DNA from: an uncultured Cytophagaceae bacterium
GTDB taxonomy: Bacteria; Bacteroidota; Bacteroidia; Cytophagales; Spirosomataceae
Direction of reading: 5' to 3'
Assembly: GCA_903960725.1 (NCBI GenBank)
Contig: CAJCBY010000467.1
Span: forward strand, 1 to 7,308
Length of the DNA stretch: 7,308 bases
The stretch's first letter is position 1, and each line of letters starts with the position of its first letter. Shown one piece after another: positions 1 to 5,830 of this stretch. Below the pieces are notes generated by a model that was given only the letters and a program-made list of their open reading frames with translations, was not told where the DNA came from and did no database searches. Position numbers and translations under genes: made by a program.

Positions 1-513
1 CACCTCAAAATGCGCCAAACTAATGCAGGGGCCTATGTATGCAAGGATGTCTGACGGATTAGACCCTCGATTTTCAATCATGCGTTTAGCTGTTTTTTCA
101 ACGATTTTAGCAACTGTCCCTTTCCATCCGGCATGTACCGCCGCACAAACTCGGGTTACCGGATCTGCTAGTAAAATAGGCGTGCAATCTGCAATTCCCA
201 CGCCAGCAAAAACGCCGGGCTGTACGGAAACCAGCGCATCAAAACCTGATAGATATCCCGCTCGGCCTGTTACCCAAATTTTATCTCCATGCACCTGGTA
301 GGAGCGGGCTAAATCAGCAGGCAAAATGCCCAGATCTTCGCAAAACAATGCTAGATTTTGTTCAATGATCACAGGTGAATCATCGGTATGAATACCTAGA
401 TTTAAGGAGGAATAAGGGGATTCACTTAAGCCGCCATGGCGGGTGCTAACACCCGCCACGAGGCCTGGAATGGATTGAAAAATTCGAGGTCTGACGACTC
501 GATTAGGCGTCAT
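1..513 (-). CDS. pgeF: PgeF/YfiH laccase-domain protein, C-terminus cut by window edge
   Basis: This frame encodes the first 171 residues of a protein that in this family is usually about 240 to 270 residues, so roughly the last third lies outside the window. Family motifs are clear and in order: STRHGG at 23-28, SLNLGIHTDD at 36-45, QVHG at 73-76, ADCTPILLAD at 108-117, VHAGWKGT at 126-133 and IGPCIS at 160-165. H75, C110 and H127 match the metal-binding catalytic triad of the YfiH/PgeF (DUF152, COG1496) family. Known members cleave purine nucleosides by phosphorolysis or deamination, and in Escherichia coli YfiH edits mis-built peptidoglycan precursors; which activity applies here cannot be read from sequence. 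The ATG at 513 overlaps the end of the upstream dehydrogenase small-subunit gene by 11 bp, so translation is probably coupled. No signal peptide is seen, so it is probably cytoplasmic. Confidence 0.93.
   Translation of the reverse strand, partial: MTPNRVVRPRIFQSIPGLVAGVSTRHGGLSESPYSSLNLGIHTDDSPVIIEQNLALFCEDLGILPADLARSYQVHGDKIWVTGRAGYLSGFDALVSVQPGVFAGVGIADCTPILLADPVTRVCAAVHAGWKGTVAKIVEKTAKRMIENRGSNPSDILAYIGPCISLAHFEV
437..458 (-). repeat. GC-rich perfect inverted repeat inside pgeF
   Basis: TGGCGGGTG and CACCCGCCA form a perfect 9-bp stem around a 4-base loop (446-449), starting about 55 nt after the pgeF start codon. A second, overlapping perfect palindrome, CCGCCATGGCGG, occupies 431-442 and would compete for the same bases. 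The region also encodes the conserved GVSTRHGG segment, so the symmetry may be a by-product of codon choice. If it folds in mRNA it could slow or attenuate transcription or translation early in pgeF. There is no run of U after it, so it is not a classical terminator. Confidence 0.5.
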
Positions 514-1126
514 AACTTAACCCATATTGTTTTAATACTTCATCAGGAACGCCATTCCATTGGTTAGGCGTGTTTCCTTTGTAGTCTAAATCGGCAATAC
601 CGATTTTAGACGTATAGAAACCCGTAGCCGTCAAATTACGCATCAGCGTGAAGAAAGATTCTCCTTGCGTTAGATGTTTAGGCGTTTTACCTGGGTAGGC
701 GATATCATCCACGATATTAATGCGCTGAGCTGGAGTTAATTCAGTGAACTTTTTCGAGAAGCGTTTATTCGATTCTACATCTAACCACCGTAATCCTCCG
801 CGCATCGGCGTTTTAAATTCTGGTTTATCCTTTACGATGAATTCGATAAAGGCGGTTACCCCTGATTGAGAGGCACTGCCTGATTTCTTATCTGCCGGAA
901 TAATGATATCAGATAAAATAGTGATCGTTGCTAATTCGTGTGCGTTCAAGAAAACTTCTGCCTTTAAAGCAGCCTCTTGCTCTGCTTCTTCTTGCGTACG
1001 TCCATTAGGTCTTTTGACCGGAACTTTTCCTAATTCTAAATTCTCAATCGCTTTTTCGTCTGGATTGAAAACGGCTAAGCCCAGTGAACTTAAGCCCATA
1101 TTTTTTAAATAGTCTCTTCTTTTCAT
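503..1126 (-). CDS. Sugar dehydrogenase small (gamma) subunit, gluconate 2-dehydrogenase subunit 3 family, Tat-exported
   Basis: This 207-residue protein resembles the gluconate 2-dehydrogenase subunit 3 family (PF13618 type). In characterised FAD-dependent sugar dehydrogenases the equivalent subunit carries a Tat signal, is needed for folding of the catalytic subunit, and takes it across the inner membrane. Its N-terminus MKRRDYLK has the twin-arginine pattern (R3-R4), followed by a short hydrophobic stretch at about 10-20; no obvious AxA cleavage site follows, so the leader may stay uncut. A charged linker covers about 22-55. The family domain spans about 56-205, with LSDIIIPAD at 71-79, the aromatic segment around FFTLMRNLTATGFY at 158-171, and WNGVPDEVLKQYGL at 190-203. 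The start is one base after the stop of the catalytic subunit gene (TAAGATG), and its end overlaps pgeF by 11 bp. The family call is firm; the sugar it serves is unknown. Confidence 0.88.
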   Translation of the reverse strand: MKRRDYLKNMGLSSLGLAVFNPDEKAIENLELGKVPVKRPNGRTQEEAEQEAALKAEVFLNAHELATITILSDIIIPADKKSGSASQSGVTAFIEFIVKDKPEFKTPMRGGLRWLDVESNKRFSKKFTELTPAQRINIVDDIAYPGKTPKHLTQGESFFTLMRNLTATGFYTSKIGIADLDYKGNTPNQWNGVPDEVLKQYGLSYDA

Positions 1127-1127
1127 C

Positions 1128-2885
1128 TTACAGGTTGCCTTTTTTACGTTGATCGATAATGTATTCAGACGTGCGTAGGGATAGTGCTAGAATCGTCCAA
1201 GTGGCATTTTTATCCCCTTGTGAAACGAATGGTGCTGCATCTGCTACGAATAAATTTTTCACATCGTGTGCTTGGCAGTTTGAGTTCAATACTGACGTGT
1301 TCTTGTCATTACCCATACGTGCCGTTCCTACTTCGTGAATGATTCGGCCTGGATCAGCTAAACCGTAGTTGTTGTCTGCACCCGGTTTTTTGCCCAAAGC
1401 TTCTCCACCCATCGAGTGAATTATTTCTTCGAATGTGTCCTGCATGTGTTTGGCCTGCTTCACTTCGTAATCACTCCATTTGTAATGGAAACGTAATACC
1501 GGGATACCAAATTTGTCCACGACATTCGGATCGATTTCACAGTAGTTATCTTCGCGAGGTACCGGTTCTCCACGACCTGCAAAACCCACATAAGCACCAT
1601 AGAAACGGCGGTAATCCTCTTTTAAAGTAGCTCCGTATCCACCGGCCGCTTTCTTAATACCATCTCGGTTGAAATTCTCGCGCCCATTTAGGCCCTCGAT
1701 ACCCCAGCCAAAACCATAATTAGGCATTCCCATACCTCCACCGTATTCGATGTGGTATCCGCGTGGGAAGTCTAATTTTGCGTTATCTAACCACCAAGGA
1801 GTATACACGTGCATACCACCCACACCATCTTCGTTGTAGCGCTTGCGATCAAAAAGAGATGGAATGATAGCTGAACGAGAGGCTCCCGTAGAGTCATTGA
1901 TATATTTTCCTACAACTCCACTCGAATTAGCGATGCCATTCGGGAAGCGTGCACTCTTAGAATTCAATAATAAACGAGCCGTTTCTCCAGCTGAGGCAGC
2001 TAAAACGACGATTTTGCCTTTAACGGAATATTCCATCATCGTTCCTGTGTGAACATAGGAAACGCCTGTTGCTAAACCTGTAATCGGGTCCGTCATTACC
2101 TCACGCGCCATGGCGAAGGGAAGTAAAGTCGTATTACCTGTTTGGACAGCTGGTTTGACTAATACGGAGGAGGAGGAGAAATCGGCGTAAGCGGAACAAC
2201 CTCGGTTACATTGGCCGCAGTAGAAGCAAGAGCCGCGTTCGTTGTTAATCGGCTTCGTTAACATCGACATACGCGACGGATAGGTCGGGATGCCTAAGGC
2301 TTTGTTCGCCTTTTTGATCATTAATTCGTGAAGTCGAGGCTTCGGAGGAGGCAAGAAATAACCGTCTGGGTCATTTCTCAGGCCTTCATTTGTTCCAAAA
2401 ACCCCAATCATTTTGTCCACCTTATCATAGTAAGGCTTCATATCGTCATATCCGATAGGCCAGTCATCACCTAGACCATCGATACTTTTTCTTTTAAAAT
2501 CATCTGGACCAAAACGGAGTGAAATACGTCCCCAGTGGTTCGTACGACCACCCACCATCCGGGAGCGGAACCAGTCGAACTTTGTTCCATTTTTTCGAGT
2601 GTAGGGTTCTCCCTCAATATCCCAGCCGCCATACGCAGCATCAAAATCCCCAAAATTACGCAGCGAACTGCTAGATCCTCTACGAAGGGATTCGTAAGGC
2701 CATTTCATTTGGGTCATATCTTTCGGATCCGCAGGATCAAAAGGCTGTCCAGCCTCTAGAATGCATACTTTAGCTCCAGCTTTTGCCAGCGTGTGTGCGG
2801 CCATACCGCCACCCGCACCGGAACCTACGATTACCACATCGAAAACCTCTTGTTGAGATTTAATGTAAATAGAAGAGTTAATCAT
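1128..2885 (-). CDS. GMC-family FAD-dependent sugar dehydrogenase, catalytic (alpha) subunit
   Basis: This 585-residue flavoprotein belongs to the glucose-methanol-choline oxidoreductase family (BetA-like, COG2303). The N-terminal FAD Rossmann motif is GSGAGG at 21-26, with the ribose-binding acid E44 in ILEAG. GGRTNHWG at 112-119 is the second FAD/substrate signature. Cysteines C220, C223, C226 and C230 (CxxCxxCxxxC) lie where FAD-glucose dehydrogenases of the Burkholderia cepacia type carry a Cys-ligated 3Fe-4S cluster; that it binds one here is inference. The active-site pair is H517 in HEVGTARMG and N560 in KNATWTI, 43 residues apart. There is no signal peptide, which fits export together with the Tat-bearing small subunit encoded next. 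Glucoside/lactose 3-dehydrogenases and gluconate, fructose and glucose dehydrogenases share this architecture, so substrate is open. The ATG at 2885 was chosen because the fold begins right after it; the frame is open for 31 more codons to 2978, but that extension is unlike the family and crosses the promoter region and the mutS start. Confidence 0.92.
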   Translation of the reverse strand: MINSSIYIKSQQEVFDVVIVGSGAGGGMAAHTLAKAGAKVCILEAGQPFDPADPKDMTQMKWPYESLRRGSSSSLRNFGDFDAAYGGWDIEGEPYTRKNGTKFDWFRSRMVGGRTNHWGRISLRFGPDDFKRKSIDGLGDDWPIGYDDMKPYYDKVDKMIGVFGTNEGLRNDPDGYFLPPPKPRLHELMIKKANKALGIPTYPSRMSMLTKPINNERGSCFYCGQCNRGCSAYADFSSSSVLVKPAVQTGNTTLLPFAMAREVMTDPITGLATGVSYVHTGTMMEYSVKGKIVVLAASAGETARLLLNSKSARFPNGIANSSGVVGKYINDSTGASRSAIIPSLFDRKRYNEDGVGGMHVYTPWWLDNAKLDFPRGYHIEYGGGMGMPNYGFGWGIEGLNGRENFNRDGIKKAAGGYGATLKEDYRRFYGAYVGFAGRGEPVPREDNYCEIDPNVVDKFGIPVLRFHYKWSDYEVKQAKHMQDTFEEIIHSMGGEALGKKPGADNNYGLADPGRIIHEVGTARMGNDKNTSVLNSNCQAHDVKNLFVADAAPFVSQGDKNATWTILALSLRTSEYIIDQRKKGNL

Positions 2886-2909
2886 TTTGTTAATCTGGTT
2901 TAGAGAAAT

Positions 2910-2917
2910 CAAAAATA
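2910..2917 (-). promoter_or_regulatory. Candidate -7 box (TATTTTTG) for the GMC/gamma/pgeF operon
   Basis: Read on the minus strand the sequence is TATTTTTG, an exact fit to the Bacteroidota -7 consensus TAnnTTTG. Transcription would begin about 5-7 nt downstream, near 2903-2905, giving a leader of about 20 nt before the ATG at 2885. No good -33 TTTG element is seen 19-21 nt upstream, and the region is AT-rich, so a chance match is possible. Confidence 0.42.
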
Positions 2918-2929
2918 GAAAATTTGGTT

Positions 2930-2937
2930 TATTTTTG
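2930..2937 (+). promoter_or_regulatory. mutS: Candidate -7 box (TATTTTTG) for mutS
   Basis: TATTTTTG on the plus strand is an exact TAnnTTTG match. A start of transcription near 2942-2944 would leave about 15 nt before the TTG at 2959, or about 48 nt before the TTG at 2992. As on the other strand, no convincing -33 element is present. If this promoter is real, the upstream ATG at 2887 cannot be the start of MutS, because it would lie before the transcript start. Confidence 0.42.
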
Positions 2938-2958
2938 TCATTAATAGAAAAGAAATAT

Positions 2959-5589
2959 TTGGCACGGAAAGCAGACAACGGAGAGGAGCCATTGAAAAAA
3001 GGGGAAACTCCTCTTTCAAGGCAGTTTAATCAAATCAAGGCGAAATACCCGGGGGCTATTTTATTGTTCCGGGTGGGTGATTTTTACGAGACCTTTGGCC
3101 AAGATGCGGTGAAAGCCTCGAAAATTTTAGGGATTGTGTTGACGCGCCGCAATAATGGCAACGCCGATGCGGAATTAGCTGGTTTCCCACATCATTCCTT
3201 GGATACCTATTTGCCTAAATTAGTGCGTGCCGGGGAGCGCGTAGCCATTTGTGATCAATTAGAAGACCCGGCGACAGTGAAGGGAATTGTGAAGCGTGGG
3301 GTAACGGAGTTAGTGACGCCTGGGGTTTCGTTTAATGACCAAGTATTAGATAATAAGCGCAATAATTACGTAGCGGCAATTTCTTTAGATGAAAAATCGT
3401 CTACCTACGGAATTGCCTTGCTGGATATCTCGACGGGGGAGTTTATGTGTTCACAGGGTCCTTTGGCCTATATTCAGAAGTTAGTCCAAAGTTTCTTGCC
3501 GGCAGAGATTTTGTATCCGAAAAAACACCGCAACGCTTTCGTAGATGCGTTTGGAGAGCAATTTCATAGCTTTACGATGGAGGAGTGGATTTTTACCCAC
3601 GAATTCACGTATCCGCTTTTAACACAACATTTCAAGACCAAAAACCTGAAAGGTTTTGGGATCGAAAATAGTCCTCTAGGCATTATTTCTGCCGGGGTCA
3701 TTTTACATTATTTAGCGGAAACGGAACACCGTGCTATCGGTCATATTTCTTCGATTCAGCGCATTGAAGAAGACAAATATGTGTGGCTAGATCGCTTTAC
3801 CATTCGCAATTTAGAATTAATTCATCCCACCCAGGAGGGAGGCGTTCCCTTGATTGCGCTCATCGATCAAACCTTAACGGCGATGGGTGGTCGTCTGCTG
3901 CGTAAATGGCTGGTATTGCCGTTGAAGGATTTGAAGACTATCGAGCAGCGCCAAGAGGGAGTGGCGGGTTTACTCGCCTCTTCGAATTTATTAGATCAGG
4001 TTTCTGACTTATTGAAGCCAATCGGGGATGTGGAGCGTATGATTTCCAAAGTTGCCGCAGGCCGCATAAACCCACGCGAATTGAATGCCTTGAAGAAGGC
4101 ATTGCAACAGATTCCAGAGATTAAAACCTTATTATCAGAATCTGCATCACCGAGTCTTTCGGGACTTGCTGCTAGTTTAGATACTTGCGCGGAATTAGTC
4201 GAAAAAATTGACAGCATTTTGCGCGAAGATCCGCCCGTATTAATGCACCAAGGCGGAATGATCAAAAGTGGTTATTTAGCTGAACTAGATGAATTGCACG
4301 GGCTTTCGACCTCAGGTAAGAACTTTCTAGCAGATATCCAAAAACGGGAAATCGAACGCACTGGAATTACCTCCTTGAAGGTCTCTTATAACAAGGTTTT
4401 TGGCTATTATTTAGAAGTAACAAACGCGCACAAAGACCGCGTACCACCCGAGTGGATTCGCAAGCAGACTTTAGTAAATGCGGAGCGTTATATCACGGAG
4501 GAATTAAAGATTTACGAGGAAAAGATCCTCAGTGCGGAAGATAAAATTTCGGTCATTGAATTCCGCCTATTCCAAGAATTAGTAGAAACCGCATTAGGGT
4601 TTTTAACTCAGATTCAACAGAATGCGCTCGGAATTGCTACGCTCGATGTGTTAGCCTCTTTTGCAACTGTTGCAAAAAAGAACAACTATGTTCGTCCAGA
4701 ATTGAACGAAACGGAAATAATTGATATCAAAGGTGGCCGCCATCCAGTAATCGAAAAACAGTTGCCAGCTGGCGAAAACTATGTTCCGAACGACATCTAT
4801 TTAGACGATAAAACGCAACAAATTATGATGATTACTGGTCCCAATATGGCCGGTAAATCGGCTTTATTGCGACAAACGGCTTTGATCGTATTGCTCGCTC
4901 AAATGGGATCTTATGTTCCGGCTGAATCTGCGATATTAGGTTTAGTGGATAAAGTTTTCACCCGAGTAGGCGCCTCAGATAATTTGTCCAAAGGCGAATC
5001 TACCTTCATGGTGGAGATGACGGAGACAGCAGCGATTTTGAATAATTTATCCTCTCGCTCCCTGGTGTTGTTGGACGAAATCGGTCGTGGAACATCCACG
5101 TATGATGGGGTTTCGATGGCTTGGGCGATTGCAGAACACTTGCATAACCATCCTTCTTATAAGGCCAAAACCTTATTTGCCACCCACTACCACGAATTAA
5201 ACGAATTAACAAAGGACTTCCCGCGCATCCAAAACTTCCACGTTTCGGTAAAAGAAGTAGGGAATAAAATCATCTTCCTTCGTAAATTATTGCCAGGAGG
5301 AAGTGCCCACAGTTTTGGTATTCACGTCGCTCAGTTAGCCGGAATGCCTACCTCCCTCGTTTTACGTGCACACGAAATTCTCCAAAACCTGGAGAAAGAT
5401 CACGTTCTGGAGGATAACATCGATAAGTTAAAAGAGATGCCGAAGGCTAATTACCAGATGAGTCTTTTTGGTGCTGAAATTCCGGAAGGCCTCCAAAAAA
5501 TCGAGGATCAATTAAAGGAATTGGATGTGAATTCATTGTCGCCGATTGAGGCGCTTCTCAAGCTTAACGAATTAAAGCGATTGCTTTAA
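2959..5589 (+). CDS. mutS: DNA mismatch repair protein MutS
   Basis: This is a full-length MutS1 of 876 residues with the chosen start. MutS recognises mispairs and small loops in DNA and recruits MutL. The mismatch-reading Phe-x-Glu motif is F42-Y43-E44 in GDFYETFG. The lever and clamp domains fill the middle. The ATPase domain has GGRHPVIEK at 592-600, Walker A GPNMAGKS at 627-634 (K633), STFMVEM at 681-687, Walker B ending in D706-E707 and followed by IGRGTSTYDG, and ATHYHE at 741-746. QMSLF at 833-837 is a good beta-clamp binding motif, and the tail ending LNELKRLL resembles the MutS oligomerisation tail. No ATG lies near the conserved N-terminus. TTG at 2959 gives MARKADNGEEP and fits the candidate promoter. 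TTG at 2992, with GGAGA 7 nt upstream, would give 865 residues. ATG at 2887 gives 900 residues with an unlikely leader overlapping the divergent gene's control region. The gene stands alone, with no mutL nearby. Confidence 0.96.
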   Translation: MARKADNGEEPLKKGETPLSRQFNQIKAKYPGAILLFRVGDFYETFGQDAVKASKILGIVLTRRNNGNADAELAGFPHHSLDTYLPKLVRAGERVAICDQLEDPATVKGIVKRGVTELVTPGVSFNDQVLDNKRNNYVAAISLDEKSSTYGIALLDISTGEFMCSQGPLAYIQKLVQSFLPAEILYPKKHRNAFVDAFGEQFHSFTMEEWIFTHEFTYPLLTQHFKTKNLKGFGIENSPLGIISAGVILHYLAETEHRAIGHISSIQRIEEDKYVWLDRFTIRNLELIHPTQEGGVPLIALIDQTLTAMGGRLLRKWLVLPLKDLKTIEQRQEGVAGLLASSNLLDQVSDLLKPIGDVERMISKVAAGRINPRELNALKKALQQIPEIKTLLSESASPSLSGLAASLDTCAELVEKIDSILREDPPVLMHQGGMIKSGYLAELDELHGLSTSGKNFLADIQKREIERTGITSLKVSYNKVFGYYLEVTNAHKDRVPPEWIRKQTLVNAERYITEELKIYEEKILSAEDKISVIEFRLFQELVETALGFLTQIQQNALGIATLDVLASFATVAKKNNYVRPELNETEIIDIKGGRHPVIEKQLPAGENYVPNDIYLDDKTQQIMMITGPNMAGKSALLRQTALIVLLAQMGSYVPAESAILGLVDKVFTRVGASDNLSKGESTFMVEMTETAAILNNLSSRSLVLLDEIGRGTSTYDGVSMAWAIAEHLHNHPSYKAKTLFATHYHELNELTKDFPRIQNFHVSVKEVGNKIIFLRKLLPGGSAHSFGIHVAQLAGMPTSLVLRAHEILQNLEKDHVLEDNIDKLKEMPKANYQMSLFGAEIPEGLQKIEDQLKELDVNSLSPIEALLKLNELKRLL

Positions 5590-5615
5590 AGATCAAAGAC
5601 CAAAGAGCAAAGCAA
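5588..5615 (+). repeat. Degenerate 7-bp tandem repeat at the mutS stop
   Basis: Consecutive heptads read AAAGATC, AAAGACC, AAAGAGC and then AAAGCAA, beginning inside the mutS stop codon. Three units differ only at the sixth base; the fourth is decayed. The tract is purine-rich and unstructured, lying just before a short GC hairpin. No function can be assigned. Confidence 0.6.
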
Positions 5616-5624
5616 AAAGTTGGA

Positions 5625-5639
5625 ATCCCCTGCGGGGAT
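5625..5639 (+). terminator. Short GC-rich hairpin after mutS, possible terminator
   Basis: ATCCCC and GGGGAT pair perfectly around the loop TGC, 35 nt after the mutS stop. A T-rich tract (T5 at 5656-5660 region and T6 at 5663-5668) follows only about 16-29 nt later, too far for a standard intrinsic terminator. It may instead protect the mutS 3' end from exonucleases. The hairpin is clear; its role is inferred. Confidence 0.42.
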
Positions 5640-5663
5640 GCATATGTGAAATGTTGTTTTTGT

Positions 5664-5710
5664 TTTTTAATTCTAAAATTGTGCTACGCAATAATTTTGT
5701 GAATTAGAAA
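5664..5710. repeat. Long AT-rich hairpin 1 between convergent genes
   Basis: Bases 5664-5682 pair with 5691-5710 through about 19 bp (mostly A-T, with three G.T wobbles and a bulged T at 5700). Above a bulged A at 5690 sits a tiny GC stem (5683-5684 with 5688-5689) closed by the triloop TAC. It lies between mutS and nadK, which converge, and so could act on either transcript. No U-run follows in either direction that would make it a classical intrinsic terminator; the T6 run lies mostly within its left arm. Confidence 0.6.
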
Positions 5711-5738
5711 TCTAAACTAACTCTAATCGCAATAAGAG

Positions 5739-5801
5739 TAATTTGTTTTATTCATTCGAAAAATATCGCGCAGCGCATTTTTGAATGAATAAAATGAATT
5801 A
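5739..5801. repeat. Long AT-rich hairpin 2 between convergent genes
   Basis: Bases 5739-5764 pair with 5777-5801 through about 25 bp. The core is TTTTATTCATTC (5746-5757) with GAATGAATAAAA (5783-5794), then AAAAAT with ATTTTT, with a single bulged G at 5758 and two G.T wobbles near the base. The tip can form CGC/GCG (5767-5769 with 5773-5775) around the triloop GCA. Its build, an AT-rich stem with a small GC tip and triloop, matches hairpin 1, which suggests related elements. A function as a bidirectional transcription barrier is an inference. Confidence 0.65.
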
Positions 5802-5830
5802 GGCTCATTTTTGAATGAATAAAATTAATT
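5776..5830. repeat. 25-bp direct repeat, two copies with a 30-bp period, reaching into nadK
   Basis: Copy one (5776-5800) and copy two (5806-5830) share CATTTTTGAATGAATAAAA followed by a 6-base segment that differs at one base (TGAATT against TTAATT), separated by AGGCT. Copy one is the right arm of hairpin 2. Copy two could pair with the same left arm, giving a longer alternative hairpin. Copy two contains the nadK stop codon (5825-5827) and the last base positions of its final codon. Confidence 0.8.

Noticed and set aside
23..301. Plus-strand open frame of 92 codons opposite pgeF
   Set aside because: It is antisense to clear YfiH/PgeF motifs, has no recognisable domain, and the codon pattern is explained by the minus-strand gene.
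2161..2180. GGAGGAGGAGGAG run that looks like repeated Shine-Dalgarno sites
   Set aside because: It lies within the GMC gene on the opposite strand and simply encodes a run of serines; no start codon with a real gene follows it.
2886..2978. N-terminal extension of the GMC oxidoreductase to an ATG at 2978
   Set aside because: The extra 31 residues do not resemble the family, precede the FAD motif needlessly, and cover the candidate promoters and the mutS start.
2995..3004. A6G4 homopolymer junction near the mutS start as a phase-variable mutator switch
   Set aside because: The runs are too short for typical slippage-driven phase variation and nothing else supports switching.
4911..5212. Minus-strand open frames within the mutS ATPase region
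   Set aside because: They mirror the conserved Walker B region of MutS and show no protein-family features of their own.
5650..5668. T-rich tract after mutS as the U-run of an intrinsic terminator
   Set aside because: It begins more than ten bases after the GC hairpin at 5625-5639 and its last part is the left arm of the next hairpin, so the standard terminator geometry is not met.
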